Shown piece by piece: positions 30,601-42,600 of a DNA stretch of 64,000 bases (positions within the stretch are counted from its first letter, which is position 1; every line of letters starts with the position of its first letter). Made by a program: the position numbers and the translations under genes. The notes beneath the pieces were generated by a model. That model ran no database searches. It worked only from the letters and a program-made list of their open reading frames with translations, and was not told the DNA's origin. This DNA comes from Nemopilema nomurai (lineage: Eukaryota > Cnidaria > Scyphozoa > Rhizostomeae > Rhizostomatidae): the NCBI GenBank assembly GCA_003864495.1, contig ML133427.1, positions 1,295,026-1,359,025 on the forward strand, given 5' to 3'.

Positions 30601-33600
30601 CTGATTTGTTGAGTTTGTCTTTTTCAGACCTTAGATGGCTTGGATTCAACCAGTGTTAAGAATGAGTTGGCAGTTTGGAGGGAGAAATACATTGACGTGG
30701 CGACAGTAATGGACGAGTTTGTCACCTTAAGAGGAAGAACAGTTTTGCTACGAGATGAGGCATGTGATTTGCTCATCTTTCACTTGCGATAAAATCAGGC
30801 CCTTGTAAAGCAGATTCAACTGTCAAATAATAATGAGGCATTGTTTATAAAACAAAGTGGAGAACAGAATTCCTCTAGCCAATGCACATGTCAGTTCAGA
30901 GATGTTTAAGTGAATAACTATCAGAAGCAATCTGTAGTTTCGTAACACTATTTGTCATGTCAGCCTTATGTTTAACTTACTCAGTCATAAACAACGTGTG
31001 GAGAATTCCATTCAACACTTTGCTCAGTCACCTCTTCGCCACTTACGTTTCATGCTCAATCCACTTACTTTTGTTTCAAAAACGCTTTTCCAATACCTGA
31101 ACTTTACCCAACTCCTCTAATTATAAAATGTTGAAGCTACTTAGCCTCCACGTTCCCATCATCATCCGTATATGATGTCAAGCACTACATACCAGGCTAT
31201 TGGGAAACGTTATTCCAATTTTCAGAACAATCATCTCTATGCAAATATTGGAGTGAAAGCCAGCTTAAAGCCCTGGTCTTTTCATTTAATCATGATAACC
31301 AACAGTTTTATTCTACATCAAAAAATATTCATGGTTTCATTTTTTCTGTGATGAGTATCTTTGAGCTAACCACACATTCTTTTATTATTTCACAAGTTAT
31401 TAGCTGGTGTTAGTAGCCTGAGCTCTTCAAAGCTTCGTCTCAAACATCACAAAACACGTGACATTTTCAGGAGAACAGCAAAAAAATTCTCAGAATTTGA
31501 AAAATTGATTTTGCAGCTAGACAACGGTCTTAGGTTATTTGATCAGACAAAAGTGGTAGTTCTCAATGCATGAATGAAAATTCATGGAACATGTTTGTTT
31601 TATCAATATTTCTTGCACATACCTGCAAAACTGTCTGTTTCTAACTTTGCAAATTTGCTTGGCTATATGTTTCACAAAATGTTCTCACCAAACATTTTGG
31701 TGTGAGGCCAAAACGTCAAATTGCCAGATTATTGACCCCACATCGTTGTTTATGATGCAGAACTTTGGCGTTTCCATTCGATTAAGATCTTGTAAAGAAA
31801 ATTCTGATCTTTGCATAGTTTTTTGCAACCCACACAAAGTATTACAGACAACTTCAATAAAACTTTTGAGAACCATTTTTCCAACAGTTTCATTTGTTGT
31901 TTATTTCTGAGCTTCAATTATTTCGTATGCTTCTTATTAATTTTTTTTGTACAAATGAATGTATTTAAAGTTCAAAATTCAAACACGTTGATAGAGAGAA
32001 AATATTATCTTAAATGATTACAAATGTTTCAAAGTTCTTTGATTAATTTTGTTAATATCCATGTTTTTTAGGTGAATTTGCTGCAATCAAAGGTTGAGGT
32101 ATGGCATTTTCATATCTTTATCAAAGTGCATCTCAATCGACATTAAACATTACTCTTCAATAGTAACACACCCCGCTTCAATATTATTACCTTTGATCGC
32201 AACTGTTGAAATGTAAGATTGTATTGGTAAGAAGATAAATTAAGTGGAAGATTGGTTAACCGTGAAAAGAATCGATAAGAAGAGATTGTCGACAAAGAGT
32301 TTGTTCAATATGTATAGTTTTAGATTATAGCTACGAGGAGCCACACGGTAGATAAATTAAGATACAATAGCCATTTGTTGATATTATTTCATTGACATAT
32401 CCATGAATTACCAGGTTAAGACATATACCATTACATAATCGGTTAAGACATAATCAGTTATGAGTAATCAGTACGTTTCGGGACGAACTTGTCCCATCCT
32501 CAGCTGTGAGAGGGGAGAACCAAAATTATGAAAACGTGGTGAATTATTCAATTATTGCAACTTGAATCATCAGTGGTGGTTACTGACGGGTGATGGAAGA
32601 CTTTTAGTCGGGACCAAACAGAATGCGCCAAGTTTTGCCTGGAAGCGTTTGAGCATGTGATTTGCAACCGTTGAACCACAAAACTCTGGGCTCCCCAGTA
32701 ATTATTATACTGTTATCTGCAGTTTCCTCTTGGTGTCGACTTATCTATTAACCGTGCTTAAAATTATCATTAACCTCATTTTCATCATCAGTACAGCTAT
32801 ATAAGGTTAGCCACTAAATCATTGATGACTAACGAGTTAATGAAAGCTTGTGACATAACTTGGGTTCTCTCTGCGTCAACAAGTCCAGCCTGATGATTAC
32901 AAAGACCAGAATACGCTCTATTAGTCGGCTTGTAACGGATGTAACATAATGAGTAATATCTCTGTGATTTTGTGTCTCTGCTGAATCACAAGGATAGCAC
33001 GGGCTGTAGCCTTGTAGCTCTCGATATCCGGACGACTGCAAGGGCCGGCGATCCGGTGGCGCGGACCCATGTGACTGCGCTATTAAAAATGTCAGCCAAT
33101 CAAATTAAGGCTCTGCTCTCTCGATTATCTCTTCACGTGATCAGTTTCACAACAGCCATCTTTACAAAAATGTGGGATCAGCGTTCGCCATTAGATTAAA
33201 AAGCCCTTACCTCTTAAAAGACCTTTACGCGCTTGTTGAAACTTATCTAGTTTACTTTGAATTGATGAGACACCTGCTTTGTAAGAATAATGTTGCTTCA
33301 AATCAAGATCTTGAGCTAAGTGTTTTGGATGCCATTCTGGTGTATTCCAAAAAGATCTTAAGTAACATTGGGAAACGGAATAAATTTTTGTGTGCATAAA
33401 CAAGAGTGTCAGGGTCGCATATAAACTGAAGTATCATGACATTGTTATCATATTGTTGTTAATTGAAGAATTTTTCTTCCCCGTTTTGCTGATTCAAAGA
33501 ATGTTGAATTAATTCAGAATCTTTTTGCTTGCTAGGACCTTGAGAAAGAGAAAAACAAAGTTACAGATGAGAAAAAAGACGTGAGTTGATTTTAAAGAAA

Positions 33601-36600
33601 TGTGTTTTTTTTTAATTTTCGTTCATCCTTACGAACAAAATGATTCATTGAAATTGCTTATCCTATTGAACTAGCCCTATCCTTAAAGTGGTAGCTGTTT
33701 TCTTTCAAGCTGTCCTCAGGAGTTCATTTCAATCTGTTAAAGCCACCAGTAGTTGGACAGATTGGGAGATTGGGAAATCTTTTTCATAGCCCAATATTTA
33801 GCAATAACTGACAACACAACCTTTTTTCTTGAATAATTGTTTTTTCAAGCAAAGTTAGTTTTACCAGTTTCAATCATTTACAAGTGCCAATTGTGCTCCC
33901 AATAACGTAATTGTAAACTATATAGAATGTATAACATCAATTTATAATATTCTTACATGAAATCCAGAAGGGTGCTAGCCAATCGTTGTTCTTTAAGCCT
34001 CAGCCGTAGGTCGAACCACCATATATAGCATATTGGTGAGGTTTTTTTATCGGGCCTAAGCGTTGTATGTTAATTTGATGCAATGTACATTATCATGTGT
34101 GAATGTTTTACAGTTAGAAGCAAGAGTGGAGGATTTCAAGCTAAGAGCTTCGGAGCTTCAAGCGAACATTGAGCACCTGAAGGTACGTCTTGGTGCATTA
34201 GACTTAACTACTCTGCTTTAACTAAAGATGTAAGTTGCAGTGTCATGTTAGGTGATGCCAATGAAATTTGGGTCAGTGGTGGATTTCAGAATTACCGGTC
34301 CAGCAGCCCTCCTAGAACTCTCCTGAAGCACTGCTTGAAGTGGTTTTTTTACTTGAAAGTGCCTCTCTGGTTGCTTTCGCTGCCATCTTTGTCAAGCATA
34401 GGCAATAATTCATACCTAAAAACATTTTTTGTTTCGTACCATGTAGAAGCACCGGCAGGAAAACGATGGAACAAGCGAAGAGGTAGCTCATGCCCTTGAA
34501 GATGCCATTGGTGACATTTTGAAAACCAACCCCCCACCGCCGCCGCCGCCTGTGCCTGGCACCCCACCTGGCACTCTTCCGCCGGCACCCCCTCCACCAG
34601 GTAACAATGCAAACTTTTTCATCTGCTCCATTCAGATAGAAGTCAATTTATTTTCATTCAGACCCGCAAGATGTTCCTCTTCATTTACATCTAAGACACG
34701 TAGTATTTTGGGGACTGCCAACAAGGCTAGGTTGTTTGGAGTTCTTGGTCTTCAACTTGAGAGAAAACTTTGATAGTATGTTGTAATTGACAAAAAAGTC
34801 TATTAATGACAAGGCTTATCGACACGATCAGCGTCATGACGTCATGGGTGTTCCAAGCTCCTGACTTTCTGGCTCCTGTTCCTTCATATACCCACCAGTT
34901 ATAATTCGATATCTGTTGAGCTAGACAGTTCCTTTACACGCATTGATGGTAAATTGAAGTTATTGAATCTCAAGTGATTAAGGATCCACCACGAGAAGGA
35001 AAGCTTGATAGTAGGCCATAATTTACCGAGACCACAAGATTGTCAAATGGTTAGATTTCTTCCTCTCTAGCCTATTGGAATAATGAATGCTTTTTATCTG
35101 GCCTTACAGAATTATGTTGGATAGGTTCTGCAACTTTTAGGGCTTGTCTAATCTAATTTGCATGCATTGCCAGATCTATCATCTGGCCTTTCATATCTTG
35201 ATATTTTCATGATTATTTCACTATAAAGTATTTCATGATAAAGTATTTGTGGGGCATACTTTTAAGCAGCGATGCCATTATGTTTGAGGTTGGCGTTTCT
35301 ACTCTGAGTAAATGCATGCCGTATAGATTGCCTTTCACTTGTGGCTTTAATGAAATATATTGGCGGGCAGACATTCATTTTGCAAACCGCAACAAACGTA
35401 AAACGCACGTATTTGAGTTCATTTAGAACACCCGAAAGTAATAATTTAAGCTCTTATGGTGTTATTACAAAACGCCGGGCTCTTGCTTTCGTAACTTAAA
35501 GTCTCTTCTATTACAGAAGAGGGACTAAAAGCTAATGTTCACGTGACTAGGACTTCTTGAACCACTTTTCTCAATGATGCTTTTGCAGTTTATTTTCTTG
35601 TGTAGCAAGATACTTTTACGCTGAACATCGCTTCAAAGTCATAGTTCTATTCAGATCCTGTAGCATATTTGTTGTTTTGTAGGTAGTGCTGTTGATAGAT
35701 GTTGTTGTTGTATTACTTTTGTAATTGTTGATCACTAACTGTTGATTGCACTAACCATCATTCACATCCCTTCTCCCGCACTTTGTATAAAACGAGGCTG
35801 TTTTGTAATGGTGGCACACAGCTGATGGAGAGAACGCAATTAAATCCGAAAAGCTATCTGGCATGATTAGCTCAAAGTCTGTCAGGTCAAACATTTTCCC
35901 ACTACCAATTAAAGTATCAGGCCTTTGATCATTTATCATGTCTTCGTCCACCAATAACTTCTTTGCCGGGGAATTTTATTGTTAAATATTCTAGTGCTGT
36001 GGTGCTATAAAAAGGCCTAAAGCGCGATCAAATTGTGGTTCTATGCAGCTGCAAATGATTAGCAAAAACTGCAAAATTTCAAGATATCAAAATTTTCATT
36101 GAACTGTCATGCGAAAAGAAGGAGAAAAACGGCTGCTTTGTTTCAGCGAAGCAGGCTGCTTCGACCTCAATATCATGGATGCCGATAAACTACGCCCATA
36201 GCGTTCCTGGTTATGAGCGAAAGAGTGGCTTCGAACCCCCTCCTCAGTCGATTGCTGCGACCAAAAGCCGCTTTCATCGCCCTGCAAAAAACTCGTTTGA
36301 CAGTGCAAGGGCGGAGTTTGATCTGAAATGTGGGCAGTAACGAAGAAGCACTTAATCTCACATGCTCGATTCGCAGCCATCTTTGGTACAATTTTCCAGG
36401 CCATGCCCTTTTCTGTCATATCCATTACCCACCATCAACTAACAAAAGAATCAATGATTCGATTCCTGATTGATTTAACTAACACCGAATCAACACGAAA
36501 TGGACGATCAATCGCGCTATACTCTGCAGTATGTAGAACTGGTAACATGCTCTGATATGATCGCCAAATAGGGTTGCCGCCTCCGCCACCGCCACCACCG

Positions 36601-39600
36601 CCAAGGTCAGTCGGAACGAAGTTGTCCCACGGAGGTATCTGTATTTGCACGACAGTCGTATTCTAAACATACCCTGTCCTCCGCGCCTTGCTTTGTGTGT
36701 GTTTATAATGTCTGTTGTCACTGTGTACGCACGTTGGCTCAAATGCACAAACCAACCAGTAACTAAAGCCAGTGCCACTGGTTGGACTCGTGAGTTTAAA
36801 CAGACACTTTCCTTTCGTTAAGATTTACAGCTTATTAACGATCAGCTTAAGAAATTACCAGTTATTTTGTCAAGCAGTATTTTAGAGACTCTGCTGTACT
36901 TTGACACTCTCTTCTGTCACTCCTCCGACCTCCCTCTTTTACTCCTTTCTTGCTTCCCTTTCGGCCACCCTCTTTCACTCTTCCTCCTACGTTCCTGCCT
37001 TGCTTCTGTCTTTCTCCTTCTCAGTGGCACCGTTTCCAATGTGTTAATCTTTTTTTAGCTAGCGGTTGTTTTGAATGCAATGATCTTCCTTGTAGGAAGC
37101 TGTTTAAAACTACTGGTTTACAGAACTGTTTTTGCCGAGATAGGACCATGTCTTGTATGTTTGAACCTGAAGTTTGAGCTCAAAGCAGTTTATATAAGTG
37201 TTGCTAGCCAGTTTAGCAAAGCTGTAAGAATTGCGCGTCGAAAAATGTCGCTGATGGCATCTTCTGAAATTGTAAATGCTCTTTTTAGTCTCGTCAATGA
37301 GAAACCGCATGGATTCTTGTGCAAAGCTACCGATGCTTAACTGGGTCCCACTAAAAGTTGCCGGGGAGAAAAGTGTTTTCAAGGTTTGTTGCGTTGCGAT
37401 TTGTGTTGCGATTGGCGTTGCAATTTGCGTTGCGATTTGCGTTGCGTTACGATTGCGTTGCGATTTGCGTTGCGTTACGTTTGCGTTACGATTGCGTTGC
37501 AATTTGTGTTGCGATTTGCGTTGCAATTTGTGTTGGGCTAAGATTGCGTTGCGATTTGTGTTGGGCTAAGATTGCATTGCGATTTGTGTTGCCATTTGCG
37601 TTGCAATTTATGTTGAGTTACGATTGCTTTGCGATTTGCGTTACGGTTTGCGATTTGCGTTACGCTCAGTTGCATTTTCCAAGCTTTTATGCGGGAATTA
37701 TTGACTTGCTCGCCATCGTTACAATAATTAATTCATTTTTCCATTCAAATTTTCAATTTCAACTGCCAATTTTTGTCAAGGTTTGAGCTGCTGCATATGT
37801 AACACTTTCAAGTCATAAAAATTCTTTGTTTATTAAGCAAAATGATACCTAGAGCCAACTATATGCTTGTTCCGCGTCTTTTCCCAAACTTTGTGATGTC
37901 ATTTTAGGCAAATTCGGAATTGGGTGGTCTTAAGAAGCTCATCGACTTCAAAGACTTTGAAAAGCGCTTTGAGCTGAAGTCTTCGAAGGACGAAAATGCC
38001 GTTCTAAAAAGACAAGAAAAAGGTAAGAATTTCTAGCAACTCTGTTATTTTTCCAGTAAACGATTGATCAGACATATTTTTTGAAGCAGCTTCCGTATAA
38101 AAGTGCACTTGCTTTTAAGATGCATTCTAATTTATACTTCTAATGTCCAAATTCAATTGGTGACAGATTGAAGATGTATTTTTATGTGCAGCATAATTTT
38201 CCAAACAATGTTTGGTTGGATGATTCTAGTAACCTTGGATGGTAAAAATTAGTGTTGTAAGCCAGTATTATTAGTTATGTTAGATATGAATCGTTGATAA
38301 TTATTTACGGTTTCTTTAATGAATTTGCACCTCATTTCTTAAGAACTTTCTTTCTGAGTCATAAGAATTTCTAATGTTTTAGGCATAATTGTTCTACTCT
38401 TTGAAAGTTCTTCTGAGCATTTCAGGAATCTTTCGTTTCCTTACTTTAAATTCGTTTGCTGAACAAGAGCTAGAATTTTATTAACGAGTCTGTCCGATGC
38501 AAAACCTGTGCTATATTAAGTCTTATGATAAAATTGAAGTAAGGGTATATAGAGATTATTTTTCTTTAACGATGTGCTTTATTCAAGGTGAAGAAATCAT
38601 GAGAAATTTGCACTTTTAGTCCCTAAGTTTTGTTTTGATTCATGTAACATTTTTAAACCAAACAAATTGCATCAAGTCCATTTTAGTTTAATGGCTTTCT
38701 TTTTTGTTTTATCAGCTTTGAAAAAACTTTCGGATACTCTGAATCTTCTCTCTCCCAACAAAGCCAAGAATCTTAGTAAGTATTAGCAAGGAAGAATTTC
38801 AAGCATTTTTCTTTAGCCTGATATGGACTGCTTTTAGACGAAACATGTCACTGTTTAGAATTTCGAGAAGTTGATTGAGAAACAGCCAAGGATTCAACGT
38901 TAACTATGAAGCTAAAAAACTATGATTAATGTTTTAAGGTTTGATCCTTACAAAATCGATATGAACAGTGCTAGTATTTGTCGATAATTTTTGAAGCTGA
39001 TGTTTAGAGATATTTTTCTTTAGTTTCTTTCTTTAGTTTAGAGATATTGGTCATTTTTTTTGTCTTGATCAAAATCATTTATAACTATATATGTATCTCA
39101 TATATAGATATGACCTTTTATATGTTATACTTGAATCATTGTACATTATACCCATATATTTTCTGCTGTTCGTAAAACATCCAACCCAATTATTTTTCCA
39201 GTAATTGCAAGAAGGCGTATTGGAAAGGAAGCTTCTTTTGTCCAAGAAGCAATAAACAGTTGCGACATCGTAGCACTTCCTTCTGAGCATGCTGAGCTTT
39301 TGCTGAAGTTTATTCCAACCAAAGATGAGGTATTTTCCACATCTATACATCGATCTGAACAGCTTTTCGAGCGACTCTGGTTTTTTTCTTTGAGTCTTCC
39401 AAATTGTTTTATTCAAAATTAAGAAATTCAGTATTTTTGTTTGAGAAGGCTAAAAGAGCTAAAAACGGATGCGGGGCAACGAGAACCAATGTATGAGGAA
39501 AGTTCTAAAGCTGATGGTTTTTAAGTAGTTTTGCTTCCATTCCATTTTCAACAAGTCTTTATTATATATCTTCTTTGTTGTTTGCTATCATATCTCAAAA

Positions 39601-42600
39601 GCCTGTTTCTTCTTAAATTCTCCACGAGAAATTGTGATTGCATCTCGAACAACAATCCGTAAGTTTCATTTTTCTGATATCTTGTATGTTGATTGTAAAG
39701 AACAATTTTATCTTGGCAAATTCTTTTTGTAAATTTTTAACTTAAGTTAAGTCATAGTTTATCTGTGACAAAGTTATTACTCTTTTATTTCGCAGTTGGC
39801 CAGCCTTGCAAAACATGCTCATGAATTTAACAAGTTTGGTGAAGCTGAGAAGTTCTTATTTCAGGTAAAAATCCCATTATTATTTTATAGCCTTGGAAAT
39901 ATCTCATCTTGTTTTATACTTTTGGTTGCATTGCATATTTGTCTGTCATACCATGTGATATTTATTTGAGCTGTTGCTGGATTTATGTTCTCCAGATGCA
40001 GCTACTTGTTTTTAAGCCCTTTCGAAGAATATCGTGGATAAGAGACCTTTTCACTTTGTTAAGGGTTTACTAACAGTTTACTGTGGTGTTTGTTCAATTA
40101 TGTTGCCTATTTTTCAATATGTTCTCAATGCAGCAACTGCTGATTCTCACTTTATTAATACCCATGTTCTTCAGCCCATTTATGCCATAAATGGCTACTT
40201 CCTTATTTCTCTTCACTTATTTTGCTCATCTGAATATTTTACGCAGTCAGGATTGACCTTACTCCTTCCTTTGACAAAAAAACAGACTCTCGTGTTTTTG
40301 TCGTAGATGGCGAAAGTAGAACGATACGAAGCAAAACTAAACACGATGGTGTATATTGGCTTGTTTGATGAGCTCTTCAGAAATGTCGTGCCGGTAAGAT
40401 ATCGCTTAGATGACATTCTGGTAGATTCCCACAACCTTTGCATATTCATTTACATTCAAGTAAACATATTATCCAATCAAGGTTCTTGACCCGATTGCAT
40501 AGACCTAAATCGATGCATTGAGCTTGGAAAGACGCCTCTTCTTTTAGATCCCCGTGGACGAGATAAGAAATTGAGATTTGTACTAAATTTGTAATGGGCC
40601 TCCCTAGTTTACATTATCGAAACCTTTTAAGGAAGCCTTATGATGTGGTCAGGATCTTTCAATTTTGGCACCGTTCATCAATGGATTTGGTCATTAAAGT
40701 CATTTTGGCTACTTCTGACCTCAACTGTAATAATTTACACAAATTTCTCGAAGGTGAAATTTAGTCTAAAAAGATGGACTCAAAAAATACATATAATGCT
40801 GATTAATTCAACGCTGACAAAATTTTTCAATATTTTTAATGGGATACATTTTATTCTGGTTATAGTCAAAGATTTTGAAGAATAGATTTTGAAGAATAGA
40901 TTTTGAAGAATAGATTTTGAAGAATAGATTTTGAGAGAATATGGTTTTAGATATATGTATTTAAGTCCTAGATATTAAAATCAATGTTCAAAAATTTCAT
41001 TTCCACCATTTTTAGCGAATCGAGGCCATAATGAATGCATCATTGTCAGTTGCGTCAAGTGTAAAGCTGAAAAGAATTTTTGAGGTAAAATTGGAACCAC
41101 ATTGGATACGGCTTCGCAATTTTTCTTGTATTAACTCAATTTGGAGCCCATCGATTTTTGCTTGTTGACTTGAAGCCTAGGCGAAATAATTGCTTGTACA
41201 ACTCTGCATTGCTGCTTTACAAGTTTAAGGATCGTCAAGCAGTTAAATTCCAGTGGCCTAATCAACCATGTTTTAATGAAGGAATGTTTATTATGTCGTG
41301 AGCTGCTTGTTTTGCAGCCTTAATTAAGCTCAATCTCCACTAGGCGGAAAATTGTCGCACCGCGAAAAGTAGGATCACTTTCTACTTTTCGCTAGTCGGC
41401 ATTTTCCGCCGCGACAATTTAATTAGCCAATTAGATCGCAGGAAATTTTTCTGCCTCCACAATTTTCCGCCTAGTGAAGATTGGGCTTTATAGTATCTAA
41501 GGACGTTTATCTTAAATGTCATTAGTATATGAGTTGTTGTTTGTTTTGAATCTTTAGATTTTAAATTAAGTATTCATTAGTAGTTCTCAGTAGCATAACA
41601 CGCCTTTTCAAGCAAGGTATCCATAGTTCGCAGATTTACTTTTAAATTACAAAAAAGCAGTTGGTCCAAATGAAGCTAGAAGTTGTCTTTGTTAAGGCCA
41701 TAACAGAGATACGAGTTACTAAAGTCGTGGTCCATTGCTTAAATTCAACAGAAACCGGTGCCTCCAGGCACTTTAAACGGGTGCCATTTTAGTATGGTGC
41801 CAACATCGCACCAGAGTAAGTTAGCTATTTACAGAGACCTGTGTCTTTTCCACCTTTCCCAACATTTATTTATAAAATCAAACATTGACATCATAGGTTA
41901 TTTTGCTATTTGGAAATTACATGAATGGATCCAGGCGTGGCCTTATCGAGGGATTCAAGCTTGATTCACTGTCTAAGGTATGTGAATCGTTTCTCTTGCG
42001 CCTATATTTTTGTAGTGTTAGCCAGCTGTAATTTTGGTTCCTCCAGTAAATGAGAATGAATTCATACCTGAAGTAATTATATTTTATAAACAGGGCGGTA
42101 ACAATCCTTCAAAGGCTCTTTGATTTGGATTTCGCAGTATTGAGAATGGCTTCAGGTCGCCTTAAAGTTAATGAAAAGAGAATTTCGCTATTTTATTTTG
42201 TTTATTTTGCTTATTTGTTTATGAAATTTTCCTTTGTACCGCTTACCTTGTTAGCCTCTAATTTTTTTTATTAGAAAGCGTTTCAAAAGAGCTTTTGATT
42301 TCTTTTGGATTCGCATTCTTTTTTGATCTGTTATTTTCTCACTGGAGAGGTTTAATTTGTTCTTCTGTCAATAATCTTTAAGCCAAGCACTCTGCCTTCC
42401 TATAACTGTTGTTGTCTTAAAGCTGAAGAACTAGTTTTTGTATGACCATTTGATCCTTTCGGTCTTTTGAAGTGTGCAAATCAATAGCTTTGGTTTTTTG
42501 CTTTATTTTTCTGGAAGACGCTTTCATGATTAAGTTGAACTGCAGAAAGAGATTATTTTCTAATCAAACTTTCGCAGAAGTTTGTTTAAGTTGAAATTTT

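Larger units (their letters stand above)
25887..30627 (+). other. Formin introns 5 to 9
   Basis: Five GT-AG introns between exons 5 and 10 (25887-26571, 26623-28210, 28310-28732, 28880-29586, 29704-30627). A minus-strand frame at 27572-27772 reads coherently but lacks a good splice context. Intron 7 carries a small minisatellite. A G-rich stretch lies at 30366-30388. No other gene is seen. Confidence 0.6.
32099..34113 (+). other. Formin introns 11 and 12
   Basis: GT-AG introns at 32099-33535 and 33581-34113. Intron 11 contains the hammerhead-like relic described separately. Open frames at 32829-33403 carry no recognisable domain. Confidence 0.6.
37673..41896 (+). other. Remainder of intron 16 and introns 17 to 22
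   Basis: GT-AG introns of 0.4 to 0.8 kb between the FH2 exons (rest of 37384-37907, then 38023-38715, 38776-39201, 39330-39795, 39865-40306, 40394-41015, 41085-41896). They hold the 14-bp repeat and the MITE-like element listed separately. No other gene is seen. Confidence 0.7.

Noticed and set aside
37110..37786. Long frames on both strands with repetitive peptides
   Set aside because: They are produced by the TTGCG minisatellite; only 37289-37383 is a real exon.
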